A stretch of DNA of 8,281 bases from Chloroflexota bacterium (GTDB lineage: Bacteria > Chloroflexota > Chloroflexia > Thermomicrobiales > UBA6265), in NCBI GenBank assembly GCA_023423795.1, contig JAFAEX010000013.1, positions 1 through 8,281 on the forward strand, given 5' to 3'. Made by a program: the position numbers and the translations under genes. Positions within the stretch are counted from its first letter, which is position 1. Every line of letters starts with the position of its first letter. Below the pieces are notes generated by a model, which saw only the letters and a program-made list of their open reading frames with translations, was not told the origin of the DNA and made no database searches. Positions 1 through 6,209 of the stretch are shown here, piece by piece.

Positions 1-88
1 CCCCGTCATCCCGAGCTTGTCGAGGGATCTCGTCGTAACCCTGCGTCAGGGAAGAACGAGATCCCTCGACAAGCTCGGGATGACGGGG
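1..88. repeat. Perfect 32-bp inverted repeat (intergenic hairpin element, copy 1)
   Basis: Positions 1-32 are the exact reverse complement of 57-88, leaving a 24-nt spacer (33-56). The spacer holds its own small stem, CCCTG (39-43) with CAGGG (47-51). The arm core GTCATCCCGAGC is also found in a second hairpin at 5137-5226, so this is a dispersed element and not a one-off terminator. As RNA it would form a very stable stem. There is no T-run after either arm, which argues against an ordinary intrinsic terminator. It lies 91 nt upstream of the start of the cysteine desulfhydrase gene. The element touches the left window edge, so its true arm may be longer. Confidence 0.93.
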
Positions 89-108
89 TGGCGCCGGCCC
101 GGCGCTGG

Positions 109-138
109 TTGCCGCGCGATTGCCCCTTGCGCTATCAA
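109..138 (+). promoter_or_regulatory. Weak candidate sigma-70-type promoter upstream of the cysteine desulfhydrase gene
   Basis: TTGCCG (109-114) and TATCAA (133-138) are separated by 18 nt and lie about 40 nt upstream of the ATG at 180. Each hexamer matches the consensus only in part (3/6 and 4/6). In DNA this GC-rich such a match can arise by chance, so this is a tentative suggestion only. Confidence 0.2.
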
Positions 139-164
139 CCACCGCGCAAGCAGCATCGGCAGCC

Positions 165-170
165 GGGGAG
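165..170 (+). promoter_or_regulatory. Ribosome binding site that sets the start of the cysteine desulfhydrase gene
   Basis: GGGGAG lies 9 nt before the ATG at 180. The same frame is open to a TTG at 120, but that codon has no comparable purine-rich site, and the 20 residues it would add are low-complexity and unlike the family. The ATG at 180 is therefore the better start. Confidence 0.7.
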
Positions 171-179
171 CATCGCATC

Positions 180-1271
180 ATGGGCCGGGCATGGGTGGAC
201 GAGGCCATCCGCAAGATCGATCGAGATTTCCAGCGGTCGGCCGACACCCATCTGGTCCGCGTCGAGATGCCCGGGCTGCCGGGAATCGACCTGTACCTGA
301 AGGACGAATCGACCCATCCCACCGGCAGCCTGAAGCACCGGCTGGCCCGCTCGCTGTTCCTGTACGGGCTGTGCAACGGCTGGATCGGTGAGGGCACGAC
401 GGTCATCGAGGCGTCGTCCGGCAGCACCGCCGTCTCCGAGGCCTACTTCGCCCGCCTGCTCGGGCTGCCCTTCGTGGCCGTCATGCCGCGCGGCACCTCA
501 CCGGCCAAGGTCGAGCAGATCGCGTTCTTCGGCGGGCGCAGCCACTTCGTGGACGATCCCGCCGGCGTCTACGCGGAGGCCGAGCGGCTGGCGCGCGAGT
601 GCGGCGGCCACTACATGGACCAGTTCACCTACGCCGAGCGGGCGACCGACTGGCGCGGCAACAACAACATCGCCGAATCGATCTACCAGCAGATGGCGGG
701 GGAGGAGCACCCCATCCCGCGCTGGATCGTGGTCGGCGCCGGCACCGGCGGCACTTCGGCCACCATCGGCCGCTACATCCGCTACCAGCGGCACGCGACC
801 GAACTGTGCGTGGTCGATCCCGACAGCTCGGTCTTCTTCGACTATTTCCACCGGCGCGATCCGGCGCTGACATCGCCCTGCGGCTCCGGCATCGAGGGCA
901 TCGGGCGACCGCGCGTCGAACCGTCGTTCGTGGTCGAGGTGGTGGACCGCATGATCCGGGTGCCGAACGCGGCATCCATCGGCGCGGCGCGGTTCCTCGC
1001 GCGGGCGATCGGCCGGCGGTACGGCGCATCCACCGGCACCAACCTCTACGGCGCGCTCCGGCTTGCCCACGAGATGGCGCAGCGCGGCGAATCGGGCAGC
1101 ATCGTCACCCTCGCCTGCGACCCCGGCGAACGCTACCTCGACACCTATTTCTGCGACGACTGGCTCGCCCGGCAGGGGTACGACACCGAACCCTACGAGC
1201 GGCGGGTCGCCGCCTGCTTCGAGCGCGGCGAATGGTCAGAACCCGCCCGTAGCGCCCTCGCCGCGGGATGA
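180..1271 (+). CDS. cds1: PLP-dependent L-cysteine desulfhydrase, Cds1-like (cysteine synthase fold)
   Basis: A 363-aa protein of the fold-type II PLP family (cysteine synthase/CBS). The segment YLKDESTHPTGSLKHR (residues 39-54) carries the PLP Schiff-base lysine, Lys52. ASSGST (78-83) is the asparagine/substrate loop and GAGTGGTS (186-193) the PLP-phosphate loop. The DESTHPTGSLKHRLARSLFL stretch and the CDPGERYLDTYF stretch near the C-terminus resemble, from memory, the mycobacterial Cds1 (Rv3684) group rather than CysK or CysM. Cds1 degrades L-cysteine to pyruvate, ammonia and hydrogen sulfide in the cytoplasm, giving a role in cysteine detoxification and sulfide production. The ATG is chosen for its GGGGAG site. 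The gene is 119 nt upstream of the BKACE gene and probably a separate unit. No truncation is seen. A cysteine synthase or other beta-elimination activity cannot be excluded from sequence alone. Confidence 0.85.
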   Translation: MGRAWVDEAIRKIDRDFQRSADTHLVRVEMPGLPGIDLYLKDESTHPTGSLKHRLARSLFLYGLCNGWIGEGTTVIEASSGSTAVSEAYFARLLGLPFVAVMPRGTSPAKVEQIAFFGGRSHFVDDPAGVYAEAERLARECGGHYMDQFTYAERATDWRGNNNIAESIYQQMAGEEHPIPRWIVVGAGTGGTSATIGRYIRYQRHATELCVVDPDSSVFFDYFHRRDPALTSPCGSGIEGIGRPRVEPSFVVEVVDRMIRVPNAASIGAARFLARAIGRRYGASTGTNLYGALRLAHEMAQRGESGSIVTLACDPGERYLDTYFCDDWLARQGYDTEPYERRVAACFERGEWSEPARSALAAG

Positions 1272-1375
1272 GGGCCCGATCCGGAACCCCGCCTTCCTCA
1301 CCCACCCCGCGGGATGTGCGCCGCGCCGCCACCGGGGCTGCGATACTGCCGGCCTGAGGGAAGTTGGTTCGCCCG

Positions 1376-1383
1376 AAGGAGGG
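1376..1383 (+). promoter_or_regulatory. Strong ribosome binding site that sets the GTG start of the BKACE gene
   Basis: AAGGAGGG, with GGAGG at 1378-1382, lies 8 nt before the GTG at 1391. The frame is open further up to a TTG at 1364, but the Shine-Dalgarno sequence itself would then be coding. GTG 1391 is the better start and places the first beta strand (ARAVIVSCAVTGS) where family members have it. Confidence 0.8.
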
Positions 1384-1390
1384 AGTCCCC

Positions 1391-2326
1391 GTGGCCGTCG
1401 CCGCCCGCGCCGTCATCGTCTCCTGCGCCGTCACCGGTTCGATCCACGTGCCGTCGCAGACGCCGTACCTGCCGATCACGCCCGACCAGATCGCCGAATC
1501 GGCCCTCGGGGCGGCGCGGGAAGGGGCGACGATCCTGCACCTCCACGCCCGCAACCCCGACGACGGCCGCCCGACGCCCGATCCCGACGTCTTCCTCCAG
1601 TTCCTCCCGCGCATCAAGGCCGAGACCGACGCGGTCATCAACATCACCACCGGCGGCGCGCAGACGATGACCATCGACGAGCGCCTCGCAGGCCCCTCCC
1701 GGCTGCGCCCGGAGATGTGCTCGCTGAACATGGGGTCGATGAACTTCGGCCTGTACCCCATCGCCAACCGGATCAAGGAGTTCAAGCACGACTGGGAGCC
1801 GGGCTACCTCGAATCCTCGCGCGGCCACATCTTCCGCAACACCTTCGCCGACATCGAGCGGCTGCTGGGGGTCATGGGCGAGCACGGCACCCGCTTCGAG
1901 TTCGAGTGCTACGACGTCGGCCACCTCTACAACCTCGCCCACTTCCTCGACCGCGGGCTGGTCAAGCCGCCCCTGTTCGTGCAGACCATCTTCGGCATCC
2001 TCGGCGGCATCGGCACCGATCCCGAAGACTTGCTGCACATGAAGCGCACGGCGGACCGCCTCTTCGGCGACCAGTGGGTCTGGTCGGTGCTGGGCGCCGG
2101 GCGGCACCAGATCAACCTGACCACGATGGGCGCGATCATGGGCGGCAACGTCCGCACCGGGATGGAGGACAACATCTACCTCGGCAAGGGCGAACTGGCG
2201 AAGAGCAACGCCGACCTCGTCGCCAAGACGGTCCGCATCCTGCGCGAACTGTCGCTGGAACCGGCCACCCCGGCGCAGGCCCGCGAAATGCTCGGCCTGA
2301 AGGGTCCGGATCAGGTCGGGTTCTAG
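1391..2326 (+). CDS. BKACE-family beta-keto acid cleavage enzyme (DUF849)
   Basis: A 311-aa TIM-barrel protein of the DUF849/BKACE family, whose founder is 3-keto-5-aminohexanoate cleavage enzyme (Kce). Family members condense a beta-keto acid with acetyl-CoA and split it to acetoacetate and a new CoA ester, without a free radical or thiolase cysteine. Visible hallmarks are the strand VIVSCAVTGS near the N-terminus, the metal-binding HLHAR motif (His50, His52), ITTGG, the NMGSMNFG loop, and GMEDN with Glu259, the usual third metal ligand. Length is normal for the family, about 270-310 aa. Start is the GTG with a strong Shine-Dalgarno site. It ends 4 nt before the SDR gene, which resembles 3-hydroxybutyrate dehydrogenase and so could consume its acetoacetate. 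The actual keto-acid substrate cannot be read from sequence. Candidates in the family include keto-aminohexanoate, dehydrocarnitine and beta-ketoadipate-type acids. Confidence 0.92.
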   Translation: MAVAARAVIVSCAVTGSIHVPSQTPYLPITPDQIAESALGAAREGATILHLHARNPDDGRPTPDPDVFLQFLPRIKAETDAVINITTGGAQTMTIDERLAGPSRLRPEMCSLNMGSMNFGLYPIANRIKEFKHDWEPGYLESSRGHIFRNTFADIERLLGVMGEHGTRFEFECYDVGHLYNLAHFLDRGLVKPPLFVQTIFGILGGIGTDPEDLLHMKRTADRLFGDQWVWSVLGAGRHQINLTTMGAIMGGNVRTGMEDNIYLGKGELAKSNADLVAKTVRILRELSLEPATPAQAREMLGLKGPDQVGF

Positions 2327-2330
2327 CCGG

Positions 2331-3065
2331 ATGGATGGGACGGAGCAGCGCGTCGCGGTCGTCACCGGCGCGGCGGGCGGCATCGGCTCCGCCATCGTGG
2401 CCGCGCTGCGGCGGGACGGTTTTGCCGTCGTGCCGGTCGATCTCGCGGGCGGCGGCTGTTTTTCGGCTGACATCGCCACCGCCGACGGCAACCGCGCGTT
2501 GGTCGCCCACGCACTGGAGCGCCACGGGCGGCTGGACGTGCTGGTGCTGAATGCCGGCCTCCAGTTCATGGCGCCGATCCCGGAGTTCCCGGAGGCGGAG
2601 TGGGACCGGTTGTTCGCCGTGATGGCGAAGGGGCCGTTCCTCGCGATGCAGGCCGCGTGGGCCGCGCTCGCCGCCCGCCCGGGGAGCCGAATCGTCGTCA
2701 CCGCCTCGCTCTCCGGGCTGGCCGGCGACCGCTATAAATCGGCCTACGTGGCGGCCAAGCACGCCGTCGTCGGGCTGGTGAAGGTCGCGGCGCTGGAGGC
2801 CGCCGACCACGCGATGACGGTCAACGCGGTCGCGCCCGGCTGGGTGCACACGCCGCTGGTCGATCGGCAACTCGCCGACCAGGCGCGGTTGCGCGGGCTG
2901 CCGCCGGAGGTGATCCTGCGCGAAATGGCGGCGGCCCAGCCCGGCGGGCGGTTCGTCGAACCGGCGGAAGTCGCGGCGGTGGTCGCGTTCCTCGCCAGCC
3001 CCGCCGCGTCGGGCGTTAACGGCGTCTGCCTGCCGGTCGATCTCGGGTCGTTCGCCGGCGGCTAG
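2331..3065 (+). CDS. Short-chain dehydrogenase, D-3-hydroxybutyrate dehydrogenase-like
   Basis: A 244-aa classical SDR. The nucleotide-binding motif is TGAAGGIG (residues 12-19), Asp37 at the end of beta-2 points to NAD(H), and NAG is at 74-76. The catalytic set is Ser126, Tyr139 and Lys143 (YVAAK). Beyond the fold it matches D-3-hydroxybutyrate dehydrogenases: NAGLQ (Gln78), Lys136, and TPLVDRQLADQARLRGLP with Gln180. These align at a constant offset of 16 with the substrate residues Gln94, Lys152 and Gln196 of the Pseudomonas fragi enzyme, recalled from memory. The fourth carboxylate-binding residue, His144, is Ser128 here. The expected reaction is acetoacetate + NADH to and from D-3-hydroxybutyrate, or a close analogue. 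The ATG is 4 nt after the BKACE stop and has no clear Shine-Dalgarno site, so translation probably depends on reinitiation. At 244 aa it is slightly shorter than the usual 255-260. Another beta-hydroxyacid substrate is possible. Confidence 0.82.
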   Translation: MDGTEQRVAVVTGAAGGIGSAIVAALRRDGFAVVPVDLAGGGCFSADIATADGNRALVAHALERHGRLDVLVLNAGLQFMAPIPEFPEAEWDRLFAVMAKGPFLAMQAAWAALAARPGSRIVVTASLSGLAGDRYKSAYVAAKHAVVGLVKVAALEAADHAMTVNAVAPGWVHTPLVDRQLADQARLRGLPPEVILREMAAAQPGGRFVEPAEVAAVVAFLASPAASGVNGVCLPVDLGSFAGG

Positions 3066-3102
3066 CCGTGCCGCGCGGGCCAAGCCGGAATGGGAGCACG
3101 CG

Positions 3103-3501
3103 ATGCCGCGAGGAGCGGTCCCGGAGCGCTACCGGGACATTCTCGAAACCACGGCGCTGGGCCACCTCGCCACCTTCGGCGCGGACGGGCGGCCGCAGGT
3201 GAACCCGGTCTGGTTCATCTCGGACGGGGAGCACGTCTGGCTCAGCGTCAAGCCGGAGACGGTGAAATACCGGAACCTGCGCGCCAACCCCGCCGTCGCG
3301 ATGTCGGCGGCGGATCCGGCGAACACGGGCCGCTACGTCGAGATCCGGGGCGAGGTGGTCGCGTTCGAGTTGTACGAGACGCTCGAATGGGTCAACCTCC
3401 TCGCCCGCAAGTACACCGGCTCCGACTTCACCGCCGGCAAGGACGGCGAGCCACGCTACAAGGTCACGATCCGCGTGGATGGCTGGACGGGGCAGGGCTA
3501 A
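3103..3501 (+). CDS. PPOX-class, probable F420-dependent oxidoreductase (FDOR-B-like)
   Basis: A 132-aa single-domain split-barrel protein of the pyridoxamine-phosphate-oxidase-like superfamily. The pattern LGHLATFGADGRPQVNPVWF (residues 19-38), then WLSVKPETVKYRNLRANP (46-63) and YVEIRGEVVAF is that of the small PPOX-class proteins related to Rv1155, many of which bind the deazaflavin F420 and reduce or oxidise small molecules. The pair ATxxxDGxPxxxPVWF with a downstream K(x)RNL cofactor-phosphate segment is characteristic. FMN or heme binding cannot be excluded from sequence. A good GGGAG site at 3092-3096 lies 6 nt before the ATG. The gene follows the SDR by 37 nt in the same direction, so it may share its transcript. 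Its last 38 nt overlap the 3' end of the opposing nucleotidyltransferase gene. Confidence 0.8.
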   Translation: MPRGAVPERYRDILETTALGHLATFGADGRPQVNPVWFISDGEHVWLSVKPETVKYRNLRANPAVAMSAADPANTGRYVEIRGEVVAFELYETLEWVNLLARKYTGSDFTAGKDGEPRYKVTIRVDGWTGQG

Positions 3502-4552
3502 ATCGCGGCCGGTCGTCGATCTCCGGGTTGGCGTCCACGATCGCCGAGGCGATCTCCCGGATGCGCGGCAGCGCGGCCGCGATGCGCTCGCCGCCCCGCC
3601 GCAGGTCGTCCTCGGTGGCGATGCCGAGGTCGGCGGCCAGCCGCCGGAAACCCGGTTCGTGGCGTTGCGCCATGACGGGCGGGGCATCGGCGGCGAACAC
3701 TGCCATGCAGCGGGCAAAGGTGGCGACGAGCCAGAACACCGCCTCACGGTGGCGGCCCTGCGCGATCAGCGCGCGGCTGCCGCCGATGGCGATGGGGCGG
3801 GCGCGGGCGCTGATGTCCGATGCGAAGAAGAACGGGGTGCGGATCGCGCCCGCCGCGTCGTCGAACGCCGCGCCGAGGGCGTCGAGCTGGAGCAGCGCCC
3901 GCTCGCGGCCCATGTCCGCGCACCCGAGCAACCCGAGCAGGAACGGCAGCACCTCCGGCATGCCGTAACCGGCCAGCAGGTCGCCGACTGCGACGTAGCG
4001 GGTGCGGACCGTGGGATTGCGCAGGCCGGCGACCAGCAGCATGTGGGTCGTCACCCCGGCCGCGAATAGCCACGACGTGACAAGTTCGTGGAACGGCGCG
4101 GAACGGTCCAGCGCGCGCAGGTTTGCGCGCACCCGCTCGTCCGCGTGGGCGACGCGCCGCTCTACCCAGCGGCGCTGGGCGAACTCGCGAGAAACGGCCG
4201 CATTGAGGCCGGTGAGCCAGCCGTCGCGGTCGTGGACGACGCTGGGCCGACGAAAACTGCCGGCGAGGTGGTACTGCCCGAGCACGTGCCCCGGGCTAAC
4301 GAGGCCGGCGCTCGACAGGCTCGATACGTCGAGGAGGATGCCGCCCACATCCACCTTGCCGCGCGGTGCCGGCGGGATCGGCGCATCGGTCACGACCACC
4401 ACGTCCACGTCGGAGGCGGCCGGGATCACGGCGTCGTCGCCCAGCCACGTCGCCGAGCCGTGGAGGAACGCCCCGCGCACATCCGGATCGGCCCCGAACG
4501 TTTCGGCTGCCCAGCCGCGTGCGATCTCCCGTGCTTCGGCGGTCGTCGGCAT
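3464..4552 (-). CDS. Nucleotidyltransferase-fold protein of unknown function
   Basis: A 362-aa protein with a DNA polymerase beta-type nucleotidyltransferase domain at the N-terminus. FLHGSATWLG (29-38) is the hG[S/G] motif, SDVDVVVV (47-54) gives the metal-binding pair Asp48/Asp50, and LLDVSSL (73-79) supplies a likely third acid, Asp75. The gap between GS and the first Asp is 14 residues, near the upper end for the superfamily. The remaining roughly 270 residues are mainly helical and alanine/arginine-rich, and I do not recognise them. The active site looks intact, so nucleotidyl transfer to a small molecule, as in aminoglycoside adenylyltransferases, or to a protein is possible, but the acceptor is unknown. 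The frame is open further upstream, but the preceding residues are a low-complexity run of Arg/Pro/Ser. The ATG at 4552 starts just before the domain with a weak AGGG upstream. Its tail overlaps the convergent PPOX gene by 38 nt. Confidence 0.78.
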   Translation of the reverse strand: MPTTAEAREIARGWAAETFGADPDVRGAFLHGSATWLGDDAVIPAASDVDVVVVTDAPIPPAPRGKVDVGGILLDVSSLSSAGLVSPGHVLGQYHLAGSFRRPSVVHDRDGWLTGLNAAVSREFAQRRWVERRVAHADERVRANLRALDRSAPFHELVTSWLFAAGVTTHMLLVAGLRNPTVRTRYVAVGDLLAGYGMPEVLPFLLGLLGCADMGRERALLQLDALGAAFDDAAGAIRTPFFFASDISARARPIAIGGSRALIAQGRHREAVFWLVATFARCMAVFAADAPPVMAQRHEPGFRRLAADLGIATEDDLRRGGERIAAALPRIREIASAIVDANPEIDDRPRFSPAPSSHPRGS

Positions 4553-4643
4553 GGCGTCGACCCTGCACCGCGAGTGCCGCGATCGCCGGCAGCGGGGTCG
4601 CTCTGGCGCGATTCCCGGCCGTTCCGGGCGCCGGCCGCGCACG

Positions 4644-5030
4644 CTAGCCGGTGGCCGCCCGATCGGCCGGGCGTGAGTCGCTGCGGAGCGCCCGCCGGAT
4701 CTCATCGGTGACCGCTTCGGGGTCGGCCACCTGGAGCGCCAGCCGGTCGTAGCGCCAGTCGGACAGGTCCACGATCACCGCCCGCGAGGGATCGCGCACG
4801 CACCAGAACGAACTGAATCCCGGTCTCCAGTAGCGGCCTGCCGCGATCCGCCCCGGAAAGAACGTCCCGCCCACCCGGATGCCGTCCGGCGCGAGCCGCA
4901 GCGCCGGATCGATGGACGCGTCCCGCACGTTCGCCAGCGGCACGTCGAACCCGCCGGAGAGCGCCCACACCCGGGACCATCCGGCGAACCGCACCCGCAG
5001 GAGGCCGCTTCCCACCGTCAGCGTCACCAT
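4644..5030 (-). CDS. Small hypothetical protein, PH-like fold suspected
   Basis: A 128-aa soluble protein with no signal peptide and no membrane segment. I recall similar hypothetical proteins in Actinobacteria and Chloroflexi, recognisable by FDVPLANVRDASID (28-41), GGTFFPGRIAAGRY (54-67), FWCVRDPSRAVIVDL (75-89) and a closing RYDRLALQVADPEAV (93-107). The alternating beta-strand pattern with a C-terminal helix, and the PL..V phrase, resemble bacterial PH-like domains. That is a fold guess and no biochemical function is known to me. The start is fixed by a GGAGG site 6 nt upstream, although the frame stays open far beyond it. The gene lies 91 nt upstream of the nucleotidyltransferase gene in the same direction, so the two may be co-transcribed. 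A palindromic repeat lies upstream between this gene and the hydrolase gene. Confidence 0.75.
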   Translation of the reverse strand: MVTLTVGSGLLRVRFAGWSRVWALSGGFDVPLANVRDASIDPALRLAPDGIRVGGTFFPGRIAAGRYWRPGFSSFWCVRDPSRAVIVDLSDWRYDRLALQVADPEAVTDEIRRALRSDSRPADRAATG

Positions 5031-5036
5031 GGTTCG

Positions 5037-5043
5037 CCTCCGT
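5037..5043 (-). promoter_or_regulatory. Ribosome binding site that sets the start of the PH-like gene
   Basis: On the minus strand ACGGAGG lies with its last G 6 nt before the ATG at 5030. It decides the start, because the reading frame has no stop for more than 1.2 kb upstream, where it runs through a repeat and antisense to the hydrolase gene. Confidence 0.8.
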
Positions 5044-5136
5044 TCGCGTCGGGCGTGGCATCGCGGCATCATGCGCACTGTACAAGCACCGATGCTCGAC
5101 AGGCTGTTGCAGGACCCGGCTGGCGTCGCCCAACCT

Positions 5137-5226
5137 GTCATCCCGAGCCTGTCGAGGGATCTCGTCGCTCTCGACTCCTCGACTCCGCGGCTCGCGCACG
5201 AGATCCCTCGACAGGCTCGGGATGAC
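5137..5226. repeat. Perfect 29-bp inverted repeat (intergenic hairpin element, copy 2)
   Basis: Positions 5137-5165 are the exact reverse complement of 5198-5226, with a 32-nt spacer rich in CTCGAC. The arms match those of the element at 1-88 over about 28 nt except for one base, which is changed in both arms so pairing stays perfect. It sits in the 296-nt gap between the hydrolase stop (5327) and the PH-like start (5030), about 100 nt past the end of the hydrolase gene. It could stabilise or end that transcript, but no T-run follows it. Confidence 0.93.
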
Positions 5227-5326
5227 GACCGAGGGCGGTATCGAACTGCATCCTCATGTGGCGGAGGCGCGGACGCGCGAAACGGCCGCGCACCGTCGGA
5301 TTCCGCCTGAACCTGCCCATCCGGAA

Positions 5327-6199
5327 TCAGCCGGCTCCGCGCAACTTGGTGAGAAACGCCAGCACAGTCTCGATGGTTTCGGGGTCGGCGGCGTCGAGGT
5401 GGCCGCCGGCGGCGGGGATGCCGGTTGCCGTCGCCAGTTCGGCCGCCGGAAGAGCCGTGGCCAAGCGGTCCGCGACTAGCGCGTCCACCTCCGGAGCGTC
5501 GCGGTGCCGAAGCACCAGCGCCGGCATGGCCAGCACGGCGAGGGAGTCGGTCGCCGGTTCGTGCCCCACCGCGCCGCCGAGCAGCGCGCCGAGGCTGCCG
5601 CCGTAGCGCCGGATCGCCGCCGTGCGGGATCGCGGCAGCCGGTCGCGCCAGCCGGGTCCGAGGCGCGGATCGAACAGCGCGTCCAACGCGCGGTCGGTCA
5701 TCCCCTTGTCGGCGGCGTTGGCGGCGGCGGCCAGCGCGTCGGCGGACCCGCGGGCGGCCCAGCGGGCGGCGGGGTCGGGATCGGCCGCGAGGATGCCCGG
5801 CAGGTCGGGTTGCAGCAGCACCAGCCCCGCGATGCGCCCCGGCTCGAAGCGGGCGACCGTCAGCGCCGTCGATGCTCCCCAGCCGTGCCCGACGAGGCTC
5901 AGGCGATCGACGCCTGCGTGGTCGAGCGCGGCCAGCACGTCGGTTGCCAATTCGGTCGGCGGGTACGGGCGCGCCCCGAGCGCGGCCGATGCGCCGTGGC
6001 CGCGGGCGTCGAGGGAAACGACGCGCCACCCTGCTTCGGCAAGGGACAATGCCAGAGGTCGCCACACCGCATGGTCGGACAGCAGGTCGTGCAGCGTGAC
6101 CACGACGGGCGCGCCCCTCTCGCCGATGTCCTCGTAGGCGAGGCGGGTGCTGCCGCGGGTGGCGAACCGGGTGATGCCGAGGCCGGGGATGTCGGGCAT
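5327..6199 (-). CDS. Alpha/beta-hydrolase-fold protein lacking the catalytic nucleophile
   Basis: A 290-aa protein with the full alpha/beta-hydrolase layout. VVVTLHDLLSDHAVW (32-46) is the oxyanion-hole strand-loop and VVSLDARGHGAS (60-71) the usual post-beta-4 motif. The nucleophile elbow is LVGHGWGAS (102-110). A cap region follows, then a beta-7 acid candidate Asp234 in LRHRD and the C-terminal His267 in AAGGHLDA. In working esterases the elbow reads GHSxG, and in epoxide hydrolases GHDWG. Here position 106 is Gly (codon GGC at 5884-5882), one transition from Ser (AGC) or Asp (GAC). The rest of the frame is intact with no stop or frameshift, so the protein is expected to be made. It may be a pseudoenzyme, a binding protein, or use chemistry not requiring the nucleophile. 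Length matches the family. The ATG at 6199 is preceded by GGAGA, and the longer open frame to 6457 runs into a repeat. Confidence 0.88.
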   Translation of the reverse strand: MPDIPGLGITRFATRGSTRLAYEDIGERGAPVVVTLHDLLSDHAVWRPLALSLAEAGWRVVSLDARGHGASAALGARPYPPTELATDVLAALDHAGVDRLSLVGHGWGASTALTVARFEPGRIAGLVLLQPDLPGILAADPDPAARWAARGSADALAAAANAADKGMTDRALDALFDPRLGPGWRDRLPRSRTAAIRRYGGSLGALLGGAVGHEPATDSLAVLAMPALVLRHRDAPEVDALVADRLATALPAAELATATGIPAAGGHLDAADPETIETVLAFLTKLRGAG

Positions 6200-6204
6200 G
6201 CGTG

Positions 6205-6209
6205 TCTCC
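6205..6209 (-). promoter_or_regulatory. Ribosome binding site that sets the hydrolase start
   Basis: On the minus strand GGAGA lies 5 nt before the ATG at 6199. It supports this start over the in-frame ATG at 6457, whose extra codons are translated from a repeat element (6336-6455). Confidence 0.65.

Noticed and set aside
1..88. Intrinsic terminator
   Set aside because: The stem is very strong but no T-run follows on either strand, and a second copy occurs in another context, so a dispersed repeat fits better.
120..179. TTG start 20 codons upstream for the cysteine desulfhydrase
   Set aside because: No ribosome binding site and Ala/Ser-rich residues unlike family members; GGGGAG precedes ATG 180.
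1272..1390. Promoter or riboswitch in front of the BKACE gene
   Set aside because: Only GATACT (1342-1347) resembles a -10 box and no -35 or conserved RNA structure could be supported.
1063..2550. Plus-strand 495-codon open frame
   Set aside because: Overlaps three real genes in another frame; its product is Arg/Pro/His-rich without domains.
1298..2701. Minus-strand 467-codon open frame
   Set aside because: Antisense to the BKACE and SDR genes, which have clear family motifs; no recognisable domain in its own product.
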